Notes under the pieces: model-generated
What the model was told of the DNA's origin: nothing
The model's database searches: none
The model's input: the letters and a program-made list of their open reading frames with translations, nothing else
Part shown: positions 24,562-37,044 of the stretch, one piece after another
Numbering within the stretch: position 1 is the stretch's first letter
How the letters are laid out: each line of letters begins with the position of its first letter
Made by a program: the position numbers and the translations under genes
From: Sipunculus nudus
Taxonomy: Eukaryota > Annelida > Sipuncula > Golfingiida > Sipunculidae
Direction: 5' to 3'
Length of the DNA: 64,000 nt
Assembly (NCBI GenBank): GCA_026874595.1
Contig: CM049315.1
Span: 19,737,664-19,801,663 of the forward strand

Positions 24562-24751
24562 CACGTTAGAGTAAAACACGAAAGGTTAAGGTTAATGAGA
24601 TGCAGGTGACCTATTTCAGCTCCCTGCACGTTGAGCACAGGGAACTCAACGTGACCGGCATGTTTCTGGGGGGTCAATTCCATCTAGCACGTTTGATTGT
24701 GCGTGACTGTATTGACTTGTTTGTAAGCCTTCGCTACCCACCGGCAACGTG
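24562..24751 (-). promoter_or_regulatory. Five CACGTT E'-box-like hexamers upstream of the PAR-bZIP start
   Basis: CACGTT on the plus strand at 24562, 24627 and 24688, and AACGTG at 24648 and 24746. Contexts are similar (TCACGTTAGAG, GCACGTTGAGC, TCACGTTGAGT). The cluster lies 68-257 nt upstream of the first in-frame ATG (24494). CACGTT is the noncanonical E'-box used by CLOCK:BMAL1 at vertebrate Per2, and vertebrate Dbp and fly Pdp1 are known E-box-driven clock outputs. ACGTG is also the HIF core. A near-NRF1 motif, GCATGCGCAC, is at about 24514-24523. Confidence 0.5.
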
Positions 24752-24759
24752 ATGATGCA

Positions 24760-26713
24760 GACGATTATTGGAATGAAAACCGTGCTTCCTAAATTTGTCA
24801 AGATAATTTTTCAAAATATTTTTTTGGTGCTCGTGGCATCCTCTCAGTGGAAAATAAATTTAAATAGAATGGCACTGTTTATTAATGTCAGGCATTATTG
24901 TATATATAATTCCATAAATAGAGAAATATGCATGCGAACAATAATAATATTGGAAGTGAAAATTTTTATTATTAGAATTATCCACGTTTGTTATAATGAG
25001 AGTATGATAAATATAATTTATAAAATATAATAATTACCTTGAAGATATATATATATATATAGTGACACCCTGAGAGAGTCTGGGGAGAGGTCTGACGCTG
25101 AGTGACAATTGCCGGATTTAGTGGATCGGTGATCTGTGGCAAGATTATCGGATACCTATAGACCTGACATAAGAGGAACCCTGTCCCCGCGTGCAGACTG
25201 TGGCGCGTAACCAACAAACAAATTACATGATTACAGTCATGAAATATGTCTCAGCTTGATTAATTTGCTTCTAAGCAACCGACAGTCATTATAACCATTG
25301 TATTATAACGTACGTATGATCATGTGACATGAACTGTCGTGTTCTAATAAGTGTCACTGAAGTGATAACTAATTATATAACTATAACTGTTAATTGGCGC
25401 AATTAGTCGTTATAAAACTCGTGAATGCTTATAATTAGTTGTTATTGGCATTTCCATTTTCTCTTTGGTTTGGAAAAGGTAAACTGTGTTTATAGATTAA
25501 ATTTAGCTTTGCTAAGGTCGTTTTGATATTATCAAACGTAAATAATTAGAACTTTGCTTGAATGGGCATTTGACCTTTTGAAAGAAAGCAGATATTGTTG
25601 ACCAGTATCCTTTCTTGAGCAAAACCATTTAATATATAGTTCATGTGTATCTGATCAAACTCAGTATTTTGGCTGAATGGTAATATGTTCAAAATTAAGG
25701 AAGATTCCAAATGGGGAATTAATTTAGGTCTGACTCGATTAGAAGTTAAAAATAAATAAATTAAAATCTCCTTTCATGCAGAGTTTCTTAATATATCCTA
25801 GTGTTATCGTAAAACCTCAGATTGATTGTTCTTGGGCCTTAATATGAGGGGGCACTGTCCACGTATTTTACCGCCTTGTCACTTCCTGTTGTAACAGTTA
25901 CAAACAGCATGAAGAAGAGTGTCTTTAAAATATAAATCCCTTTCGTCGAGAATACAAGATCAAAATCGTTGTCTCAGTTTAGCAATAGGCCAAAGAAAAC
26001 TTTATTAAAAAATTATAACATGCCTTTTTTTTATCACAGACGATATATATAAATAACATGTTATTAAGAGGCTGGTGATCTCCATTTGGACAGTGAATCA
26101 TGGGTCATTTATACAAATGTCGTGTGTATGGTTCCCTGTTTCTCAGAAATTCGACATCATTCTAATGGATTTTCGCAGAAATTAATACCCCCTTTGTATC
26201 ATATTAAATGTCGACCAAAACTTGCATAGAAGCACCACCTACATGCTTCAGCGAGTAATTTAGTGTTTTATTATGTTGCTCAGTCTTGTGAGGTTTGGTT
26301 CACGAATGTATATGAGTGAATGGCCACAATGATCAACCCTTGTTGCAGCACCTGTTCTTTTAAAATAGTGGTTAGAAAATAAAATGGTGACGATAGGCTT
26401 CACAACGGTCGCCCCACAAATTTTCTACTGCGGAAGGCGAAATATTATGTTTTCCACTCGGTTGCTTGGTTACTTTGTTGGGTTGTCTGCATTGTGACAA
26501 ATAAAATAACAAAGTATTGAACAAATTTTGATGAAGATTTTTGGATGGTTAGGATAACAAGCTGGGAATAATGGAGGCAATCAGGATCACCATAATATAT
26601 TTTAATCAAAGGATTCTAGATACCGCAATCAAACGATAAAGCAAGGGAAGGTACAATACAAAATGGATACATATATACACACACGCTCGCGCGCACCCGC
26701 GCACGCACACACA

Positions 26714-26754
<41 letters not shown>

Positions 26755-27885
26755 CAAAAATATCTATAGGATTTAGAACATTACTTTCTTATAATTTAAG
26801 ATTCATCTATAGCCTATTGGACATCTCTGCTGTCTTGTTTTATATGTGCCATACATTGCTTGATATCCTAGCATTATTAGTATTACTTATATTGTCACAT
26901 GTGTCTATATCCTGACTTTGACTATAAGCAGGGTAACGCAAATACAACTTAATTCTACGAAACTGTTTGTAGGGATTAGTCTTGCCACAGGGGAGACCCC
27001 AACAAATACTCAGTTCTTATTCTGATGAAGTAGCTGACCGAGGGGCTTGTTGTTATCTTGCCGGAGGTATGCGCTTTGTCACTCCAATTAAGTGACTCCG
27101 TTCTGTCACCGCATGGTGTCCCGAGGAACGACCGTGGGAGAACATGCATGCAGAACGCACCGTTTTAATTTGTCAGGCATAAAATACACGCATGTATGCC
27201 TCCGAAGAGAACTAGAGCGACACGGTTAAGGTCAAGAGCTTCATTCACATGCAAAATATGATCAACTCCTCAAGGTTGGGGCGAGGTGGAGGCCGCAGGG
27301 TGCCACGCCCCCTCCTCCCCGATATTGCATGCAATAATGAAGATAAACATTCCAGATATTAAAAAAATTAAATCATAGTATGGAAATAATTTTCAAAGCA
27401 TAAAAATATCATGTAAGTTTTATCACTGTACACTTTCATCTGCAACCGCAGATCTATCCCGGGGACGTTATTTCTGAATCTGTCATTATATAGCAGAGAA
27501 ACTAGAGATAAGATATTTTGCATCCAAAACTAATGTTGAATACATTGCTTGTAATATTCGACACTTTTCATCCATTATTTATCTCCTCAAGCAGCGGTTG
27601 TACACTACAGTCATCCCATGTACTTTTGTGTAATTGCTGCTATGTATGGCAAGGTTCTCTGGGCATCGTCACCACATACTGGCACAAAGTAAACAATTGT
27701 AATCAGACCAATGAGTGCAGGGTATCGCATTGTGCATCCAGCCCAAATTTTAAACATGCGACACCCGCTCTCAGTGGCCAAGATACCCACTCTCGTTGGT
27801 CTGATTCTTGGCCCTGTGCCAGAGCCGGTGTAATCAGTCCAACGATTTTTCATTTATGTTCTTGCGACTGTTTCGCTTGTTTTTA
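24760..27885. other. Intergenic stretch between the two genes
   Basis: No credible coding sequence was found. It contains a CA/CG-rich and (AT)n microsatellite at about 26675-26752, a short (AT)n near 25050, and otherwise unique AT-rich sequence. Short reading frames here have no family resemblance I recognise. Confidence 0.5.
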
Positions 27886-30800
27886 GCGAATCTGTGGGCT
27901 TATGCGATGCTGTGGCGTCGTCCGTCCGTCGTCGTCTGTCGTCCTCATGTTAACCCATGTTATCTAAAAAAGGGCAAGAGCTAGCATTTCTAATTTTGTT
28001 TGCAGTAATCAGTCATCTGTAAAATTACATTGACTTCGATTTTAAAGGGGAAAAGCTGAAAAATATTTTTAAATTTTCTTTCCGAAACTGTTCACGCAGT
28101 TTGTTCAAAATTTTACAGAAAAAAATCCCAGAAAAAAATCTCTCTCAAGTTTGTACGAATGGTACAAGTTCGGTGATTTTTTTCCGAGTTAAAGGAAGCT
28201 GAACTTCGCCTTTTACCAAAAAAAAGTATACTGAAATTACATCTTCAGAAACGGCTGGAGCTATCATCACCAATTTTTTTATTGAAATGTTGGTTACTTG
28301 AGTCATAATGAAATTGAGGTATTGGTGGCGCCATCTGCATCGACCTTTTTTGTTCGGGACATCGGTCATCAGTACATTAACCCATAATTTCCCTGAAATA
28401 GAGGGAGCAAGAATCCCCATTTTTTTTAATGCGAAATCAGTCACATGTCAAATATTTGAAAATTGAGCTTTTTGTGCCGCCACCTAGAACTTCCTCGAAA
28501 TGACCCAAGAGATGAGCTCTCTCAAGTGTGTTCAAATGGTTAAGGTTCGATGAATTTTGGCCGAGTTACAAGAATTTGAACTTAATCATTTAGCCAAGTA
28601 AGCATACAAACATAAAATCTAAGAAACAAGAGCTAGCATCACCAAGTTTTGTGCAAATATTGGTCACATGACTTTATAATTGAGTTTTTCGTGGCGCTAT
28701 CTCTTCCACTTGTTTTTTTATTGAAAAAAACTCGTAATTTTAGCCCCTTTCAGCTTCTGCATTAAAATGTCTAATGAAAAAAACTGTCAAGCCCAATGGC
28801 ATAACTTTTAACAAGAATAATCCTAGGATAGGGATCTCTAAAATGTATAAGAATAGATAGAGGTCATTGATTTTGGTATAGAGTCATGGAAGGCTGAAGT
28901 TTGTCTTTTGGCAAAGTAAGCCTATATCAAACTTAGGAATGCAAAAGTCTTATCCTGCAAAGCTGTTGTTTTTAATTATGTAAAATTGCACAAATTATTC
29001 TTAGGTGGCCTTCGTTCAAGTTTACTTTAATGTTTTTTTTGGTTGAATTATTGGACAGTCAAAGTAATATGGGATACTAAGGTTACAAAGCTAGTAGATT
29101 CATTGTGGTAGCAGACTGAGCTCTGTGGGTATATAAGCAGAGCTGTACAGTCAAAATAAATATTTGATGTCCATATCCAACTTTTGTGTAAAATAAATTC
29201 ATGGATAGATTCGTATTCTGATTTTGTTTTTAATAGGCATCTGATACTATTCTAAATATTTTTGATAAAAATCTTATGTCAGCATGTAAAAAAAATTATT
29301 GTAGCCAAAGTCTTTCAGTATGTATGTGTATACTGATTTGGCAACAGGCCAAGGTTTTTTTTCTGTATCTAAAAAAAAAACTTGGAAGACTGCCAAATGT
29401 AGCAGACTAAGCAACAGGTCCAGAGTTTAGTCAGTGCACTCAGCTACAGGTAAAGAGTTCACTCAGCGCAGTAACTGCACCTGCAAATTAGTTTCGGTTT
29501 CTTTGGGTGTAATTGCCATACCCAGTTGAAGTTTGTCATCCGAGTGCACCTGACTGAGAAGTATCAGCCTAAAATTTTGCTTCACCATTCATCTTTGATA
29601 TGGCTTCTCGTAAATGGACTGGTGTAGCCACCTATAATAAATTTTGGCACAGTGCTTATCTCAGGAAGGATTTGATATATCAGCTTGAAATTGTGCATAT
29701 CTATACATCTCGGATAGTTTCATTGTAAACAAAACTTGTGGCGCTACCTGCAAACATTATTTTTTTTTATAAACAGTGTATATATAATTCTGTTTATTAC
29801 TCAGGAGTGATTAGACATATGTCAGCCGAAATTGTACATGTGCACATCTCGAATAGTTTCGTTGTATTAAAGACTTGTGGCCCCACCTTAAATTGTTTTT
29901 GGGTTTCATGCGTCTGTGCACATAGCTCAAGAGTGGTTTTAGGTGTCGGCCTGAAATTTTGCATGTTCATACATGTGTGAGAGCTTTCTCATGCACAAGA
30001 ATGGTGGCACCACCTCAATTCATTTTTGTGTTGTGTCCATCCATGTCAGTATTTCATGAGTGATGTTTGTATTATTGGTGCTTTCACTCGGGTCAGAATT
30101 TCTAGAACTTGCATTGTACATGTACATGTCACACATGTACTTGAAAATAATCAAGTATTTTTCAAAGAATGGGCAAGCATGTTATCATAGAAGCATTATA
30201 CCTGATGTATATCCCATTGCATAGGTTCGCATTTTGCCTATAGGCCATTTTACGGTATCCTTATAATACTTCAACAATAGTGAATATCTGATCAGAATTA
30301 GTTTCTTGACAGAATCTAAAATTTACATAGATTTCAAGCTCGAACCGCGTCAAGCCCCCGCCCTTCGGTTTATCCTTCCCATGCCCCATGAAAATTCAGC
30401 TCTTATAATCATATATGTACACGACGGTTCTACTTTCTTAATGCGATTTTTATTCGGCGAGTGATCGGGTTGAACCCGGAAAGAACGTTTCGGTTTTAAA
30501 ATGTAGGAATTGATGCCAAGTGTGCCCTAAGGGTGGTAATATTTCATATTTTCTCATAAATCAGGAGAAATTTGACATTATTATGCGAAGGAACCATCGC
30601 AGCGCCATCTATCATAAATTACGCCAGTGTCTCCTGTAAGTGAAACTGCACAGCAAACTGCCGTATTTTAAATGAAACTAAACTGGTCTCCAAGTACAAA
30701 ACGGGTAATAAGCTTGTTGAAATGATCAATTAGCAACCATTTAACGGTATTCTTAATTTGGACGGTCCAGATGTCGAAGAAACAACTAATGTCTGCAGTA

Positions 30801-30960
30801 CAAATATGTTTCCCAGGAAATGGACTTTAACTCTCAGCGAAACGTGTAGCACAGCAGTCTGGCGTTACCTTTTGATTTTGAAAACAAATATGCCATCCAC
30901 AATTGTACGCTGCAAGCGCCATCTGTCTCAGGTGAGCAAAACTAATCTATTCTTAGGATG
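27886..30960 (+). repeat. Diverged repeat region with recurring 'ggcgccatct' paragraphs
   Basis: It opens with a CGTCCGTCCGTCGTCG tract (about 27918-27945), then shows loosely repeated paragraphs of about 120-280 bp, each containing words like 'gagctagcatcacc', 'ttggtcacatgac' and 'gtggcgccatct' (near 28330, 28690, 29740, 30605, 30910). It looks like an old repeat with tandem modules, distantly similar in style to the modular family. No protein was recognised. Confidence 0.5.
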
Positions 30961-32869
30961 ATGACTCTGAACACCAAGGCCGAATCCGCTGACTTCAAGC
31001 CCGGAGACGTATGTGAAGAAAAGCCAGGGACGACATCCCCCTCACCTTATTAGGGGTGGCGAGTACCTCTTGCCCCCTCAGTTATTAGGGAATAAAACAA
31101 TTTTAAATTTTATGAGATTTTGTAAATCACTATATAGTTTTTTCATAGTTTAATTAATAACCTTTCAATTTCTGTATGCATCTCACGTTGAGACAATTAG
31201 TGATAGTACAGTTGTCAATAGCCTCACTGAGTTGTCATTAATGTGAAGCCATGTGCTAAATATTGAGAAAAATATATTTTTGTACAATGAAAATGTATTA
31301 TTTTACAATCTGTGGCGTGATTGATGAAAACTATGATTTTCTGGTGGAGGCCTTTTGTTCTGTATGTCATAAGCGAATGTCCCTATTTCTGGGGCTGGGA
31401 TGGGGTAATGTTTCTGTCGTCACTCCCTAGATATGGCATCTTGTCATTTTCTGCGCAAACAAGGCTCATGATGAGATAAACCCCCCTGTAAACACAATAT
31501 TTTCGCTACACAAAATAACATAATAATGTCGGGTAGTTTGATTTCCACGCCGGGCATATATTTGTTTATGTATGTATGTGTGCATTGAGTATGCGTCACA
31601 TGAGTATGTTTTAGTTGCGATTGAAAACCATGAGATTTAAATTCTGTTGAGATTCTGTCGGGAACTTCAGGCAGAAACTTTTGCCACAGGATAAAAGAAA
31701 ACTAGGAATGTGTTAAAAAGTGTCGGTAATAGAAAACAAATAAATTGAATAATTATATGAGAAGAATACAGGATCCATGAACTTCAGATAAATCTAGCCA
31801 CATCAGAAAATAAACTGTTTTACATAATCGCCTCTCTCATTTTTCGATGGACAGTTTCTATTTTTGTTCAGTCGAGAGAGGCCCAGTAAAATTGCTTATC
31901 TAGGATTTTTCTCAGTAACTTGAAAGCTGCATTATGGAGAGCAGGATACCATAACAAAATGACTATGTTCTGTTTTGTCCCATTTCAAAAACCGAAGAAA
32001 ACAATTGTATTCGTCTGGCAACCTGGTAAATTAAAAAAAAGGATAACAAGAAAAAAAAAATCGTGCACAGCCTCCGTACTTTTTGCTCCATGAGACAATG
32101 TTTTTTGGTGTGTTCCAGTGTTAACCCATCCTGAAAATTTTTATTTTTATAGGTTAAGGAATAGCATGCTTTACCAAGACCTATAGACTACCCTGGCACA
32201 TTGGTTTCATACGTCTATTAAGCATGTTAAAGATAGTTCAATGACAGTTCATCTCATCTCCAACCAACGATGCAGGTTCGTGTCCGGAACCCCTTCCAAA
32301 TCCCGGAAAGGGTCCAAGTGGACTCCTAGAGGAGAAACCAGAAACAATTGAACTTGAGTCTAGCAGAACAAAAAAAAACTCTTCCGTGTGGTTTAGATTC
32401 GAGAATTAAATGTAAGCACCGACGGTGCCAACCATTTAGAATACAGAAAATGCACACCTTGGACAGTTCTTGTCTTTAGGTGTACAACAATGAATTGAAA
32501 ATTTATTGTATGTTATGTGGAAATCTTAAACTTTTATTAAATATTACCTTTATCATTTCAGATATAGTGACGAAATATTATATTTATCTATTGAAAAAGC
32601 GAACCAGAAGTCATTATCTGTTGTCGCCGACAGGTGGCGTTATTGAGGGGGAAAATTCCAATGGCAACGCTGAAGCGGGACGTAGTGTCCCCTTCGCGTT
32701 TTCACGTTTATGTTTCTTACGGTCTATACCTCCTGTACCCATATCTTTGTCGCCTCTCACGGTTGCTCTTTCTCTTTCTGTCACTGCTCGCTCTCGTTCA
32801 GTCTCTCACGTTCATCTTCTATCATATTTTTCAATCTCCTCTGTTGCTCTAATAACCTTAATTTTCACC
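30961..32869. other. Intergenic stretch, nothing recognised
   Basis: AT-rich sequence with poly(A) and poly(T) runs. A 131-codon plus-strand frame at 32480-32875 ends in simple CT-rich text and resembles no family I know. Confidence 0.45.
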
Positions 32870-34192
32870 TTTTGAGCTCAGTTGACTGTAAGTCATCTGA
32901 GGTGTAGGTATAGCGCTTTGTCCGTCGTCCGTCCGGTCGTCCGTTAGCAGGGTACAAACATTAACCGCTGACCCTAGAAGCCTGTAACTAAAAATCAGCG
33001 GGGTCCATTAAAAATCTCCTGGGAAACCTGTAATTAGTTCACTGCGACATATATCCTCCGAGCCTGTATTTTTAACGAATATTTTAATTTTTTTACTATA
33101 AAATGACAATAAGCATTTCAGTTTCTCACCTGTGATTCCATATAGTGTCCCAAAACTTGTGGTGTTTATTGATCACAAGTGGATGCCCTATAGTAATTAC
33201 CCTGTCTGTTCGTTTGTTAGTCTGTCTGTCTGTCCATACGTCCATCCACACAAATTTGTTATCATGTGATAACTCCAGATTGGATTGACATATGGATTTC
33301 AAACTTGACTTACATATGGTCCACCACTAAAGTAAGAAACTATGATTTTTGGGTCATGAGTTCAAAGCACTCACTTATTTAAAAAACAATTATGGGTGCA
33401 TTTTAAGCCAAGATTTTTATCTTGCGCATTAAGCCGACTTGCCAGTATGAGGAGAGCATAAATGAAATTGTTTGACATATTGGTTTTCAAACTTAACTTA
33501 CACATGGCTCTTTGCTAAAGTAAGAACGCTGTCGATTTTGGGGTTCAAAGATCAAAGGTCAAGGGCACAGGACCCATTTCTTTAAAAAGAATTTGTATGC
33601 ATTTCAAGCCAAACTTTTCATCACAAACCTTCCATCTTTATAATATTACTCACTTTCCAAATAGGGGAAGATTTTTTACGATTTTGGGGTCATAGGGTTA
33701 AAGGTCAAGAACACAGGGCCCAAATATTAACAAATTAGTTTACAGATGATAATTCTGGTTTGGATATACAGAGTGGCTTCAAACTTGATTCATTTATGAC
33801 CCACCACTTAAGTAAGAAACATTTTGATTTTCAGGGTCCAGAAATCAAAGGTGAAGGTCACGTGCAGGAGCCACAACTTTAAAAAATTTATGGATGCACT
33901 GTAAATCACATTTTTCATCCTAAACTTTCCATCTTTCATACATGGTTTACTTGCCCCGATTGGGAGAAATCTGTAGATTTTGAAGTAACCAAGGTCACTG
34001 GACCTACCATTTTTTAAAAGAGATTGTTACAATAATCTATACACTGCAAGTTCAATGATAATAAGTTCCCAGATATTTTTGGTCACAAGGTCATTGGTTA
34101 AGGCCACAGTACCATTATTCTGAGGAATTTCTTGAAAAATATTCTTAAAGACAAATTCAGCAGAGCGTCGTGACCCATGGGTCCCTAGTTTA
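32870..34192 (-). repeat. Modular repeat family, 1.3-kb inverted copy
   Basis: It begins with the inverted right end (TTTGAGCTCAGTTGACTG, hairpin, then CGTCCGTCCGG tract) and ends with the inverted left end (palindrome 34172-34183, then CCCTAGTTTAA). The interior is a tandem array of about 150-bp units with words such as 'ttcaaacttgacttacatatgg' and 'aaaggtcaa', different from the interiors of the other copies. Confidence 0.8.
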
Positions 34193-34479
34193 ATTCATTG
34201 TTGTTTATCAGGCTGTGTTTATCCTTGGCTCTTTTCATCCGGGACAGACTTTCCCTCCACTCGAGGCCCTTTCTGAGCTTTCCTTGCATAATTTCTTTCT
34301 TTATTTCATTCCCTGAGCTCTATTTCTGTGAATGCATTTCTCTGGCATTTCTACACATATCAATTCCTAACTCTTTGTTTACACTTCTTACAATCCTCCA
34401 TCTTTTTTCTTTCCTTCCTTTCTTCTCTCAATACCCCCCTTTGTCCGTTCCAATTTGCCACTTCCACCTTTCCTCTGTC

Positions 34480-34925
34480 TCCATCTGTCTATTTTGATCT
34501 CTCATTGTATACCCCTTTCCTCCTTTCTCGGTCTCTCTCTGTCTCTCTCTCTACCCCCATCTCCACCTCCCTCTCTCCCCTTACTCCTCCATCTCTCTCC
34601 GTCTCTCTCTTTCTGTGTCTCTCTCTGGCTCCCTCTGTTTGTCTCTCTCTCCCTGTCTTTAAATTCTCTCTCCCTGTCTCTCTTTATCTCCCTCTATCTC
34701 TCTCTCTGCCTCTCTGTCTGTACATTGAATTTGCTCTCCCTATGTCTATCTCTCTTTCTGTATATCTCTCTCCCCCTACCCTCCCACTCCGCCTTTCTCT
34801 GTCTTTATGTCTGTCACTCTCTGTCTCTCCCTCTGTCTATCTATTTCTGTCTCTCTCTGTTCATAACTCTCTCTCCCCCCCTCTGTCTCTGTACAGTCTA
34901 CTCATTCATTTCTTGTCTCACTGTC
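34480..34925 (+). repeat. Polypyrimidine (CTCTCTGT)n tract
   Basis: About 450 bp almost entirely of C and T, made of tctctctctgtctct variants. The two overlapping long plus-strand frames across it (Leu/Ser-rich) are composition artefacts. Confidence 0.9.
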
Positions 34926-35565
34926 TACCTCGCAATTATCTTCATTCATTTGCAAACTGGTAATGATGCAATTCAATATAAAGTTATCTCTTTCTTCAAT
35001 ACAAAACAGATGAAACTTACAATCATTCAACCGAACCATTTTAAAACATACGTAAATGGGAATGTGTAACTGTACCATTTCTATAAGGTGCAGGTTGTGA
35101 CAGTGTTATAAGTTAAATGCATATAAATAAACCAATGGCTACAAAACCTGTGATAAAATATCAAATAAAAGATAAACAATAGTAATATTTATATTCAAAT
35201 TTACCCATCCATTCTGGCATAACACATAAACCTATGCCATCGTAAGTCCAAAGTTAAAGTCAAACTGTTTCATATTGTCTAAATGAGGTAATAAAATAAT
35301 ATAATTGATATGAATATCAGCAGAAAGACCTTAATAATAATGTGTGGATACCATTTCTGAGACATCTAGTTTGGTTCTCCTGTAGGTAAGTTATAATCTT
35401 AATAGAAATGTAGCCTGTACTTATGGTGCCATGCCTAACTGTCCGCCCTCCTGTGTGTGTATGAAGACTTTTAGAATCTATATTATAATTGGCGGCCATG
35501 GTACTCGCCTAAATACTGGCGTTGTTTTCGCCTAAATACTGAGAAATCTGACAATATATTTCCAA

Positions 35566-35745
35566 ATGGGCGATTGCAACGTCATCTATCAGCAGTTACA
35601 TGAATTACGCAGAAAGGGTGATATGCTAGTATATACAACAGAACAAACCACACAACCCGTATATGCTGCAAATGACTGCACACACGTGACCACTGTCCAA
35701 GAAATTGAAGCTGTAATCAATCTCTATCGAGAAATCTACCAGTAA
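35566..35745 (+). CDS. Possible 59-codon small ORF of unknown function
   Basis: ATG to TAA, 59 codons, opening MGDCNVIYQQLHELRRKGD and ending in VINLYREIYQ. The composition is mixed, with no low complexity, unlike most short frames here. It has no signal peptide or recognised domain. It lies about 1 kb from the receptor's 3' end, on the opposite strand. It could be a fragment of a decayed gene or element, an exon, or chance. Confidence 0.2.
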   Translation: MGDCNVIYQQLHELRRKGDMLVYTTEQTTQPVYAANDCTHVTTVQEIEAVINLYREIYQ

Positions 35746-36713
35746 TACCGAAAAAGTAATGAATAATAGGAAGTTCTCGTTAAATTATCCCTAAAAACGG
35801 TTTGGCACTCGCTGGTGGGTGTGCACTCGTTACGCAGTGCTCTCACGACACTCTTTTGACTTATCAGTTACTTTGTTGAATGAAATGGATCAGTGGAATG
35901 AACGTTACACGACCATAGCATTAAGTGTGAGTGGTGGGTAACGTATACCACAGATAGGCCCAAGTCTGAGCAGCTCATTCACAACTCGTTTGAACAAGGA
36001 AGAAGAAACGGAGTTTTTGTTAAATATACAAAGGATTCACCGTCCGCTTCTTTCAGTCACCGACAATATTCATCCGGCCACCGAGATATGCTTCGTTCGA
36101 AGCAATTCTTAATGTCCTTTGATATGGATCAAATTGTTTTTTTTTAAAATCATTATTATATAAATACAAAATAAAAAATAATGACAATTTACATAATATG
36201 ATACAGCTGTGCCAGTTAATAATGCTGTACAACTTATTAAACCTCCAGCTTAATAACATCTTCACTCCTTGGTCCAATTAGGAGAATAAGTAGCATTTGT
36301 GTAAATCACTGTTTTGCAAACTTCCGCAATAGGCTTGATGCAACCTTGACATTGTACGTTTTCTTGCTCTATTATCCGACATTTCGCAACGAATCAAGTC
36401 AAATCCAATTCATTCCATAGCTAGGTCATAGATTTCTTACAGAAGCATTCTACTACCTTCAGATATTTTGACGGGCACACACGAGATGCAATTGCTATCC
36501 CCTTCCTTCTTTGCTGTACAGTTGTTCCCACTTGCGTTAGCGCTGACAGTTATGACAATTGCCTGATAAAGTTTCTTTCAAACTTAAATTTTTTTTCGAG
36601 TGAACATTCTTGAATCAAACAGGCTCCACGCGTTGAAAAAATCTCATTACATTTCTGGCTGTTGAATCTCAGTTGGTACATGGAGCAATCAGCAGATGGC
36701 AGCACTAGTGCCG

Positions 36714-36872
36714 TTAGTATTCTTCGGCGAGATAACCGAGCCAGTACCCGAGGTTGAACAAGAAGAAGGTGAGCGGGAACATGTACCTGGACCACTTGTC
36801 TATCAAGTGAGCCTGCCTGCGGCCCTCAGTTCGGTATTTTGATTCCTTTTTTTCCTTACCATCATTCATGAA
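36714..36872 (-). CDS. Receptor coding exon 8 (M4)
   Basis: Acceptor cattttcag; phase 0; ends at TAA (36714-36716). It encodes 52 residues with a basic stretch (KYRTEGRRQ), then HLIDKWSRYMFP, LTFFLFNLGYW and LGYLAEEY. The 'IDxxSRxxFPxxFxxFNxxYW' pattern is the M4 signature. It follows a 5.5-kb intron filled with repeats. Confidence 0.96.
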   Translation of the reverse strand, partial: FMNDGKEKKESKYRTEGRRQAHLIDKWSRYMFPLTFFLFNLGYWLGYLAEEY

Positions 36873-36983
36873 CTGAAAATGAAAAAAGGAAAATTACTTT
36901 ACATTTTAGTAAATCATGAGGAGTGAAAGATTTTGTTTATGATATGTAAGCCATCCTGTCAACTAATGTTTGTGTTGGTTATA

Positions 36984-37044
<61 letters not shown>

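Noticed and set aside
32480..32875. 131-codon plus-strand reading frame
   Set aside because: Its second half is CT-rich simple sequence, it overlaps the end of a modular repeat, and it resembles no protein family.
34328..35069. Two long overlapping Leu/Ser-rich plus-strand frames
   Set aside because: Both are translations of one polypyrimidine tract; open frames are expected from the composition.
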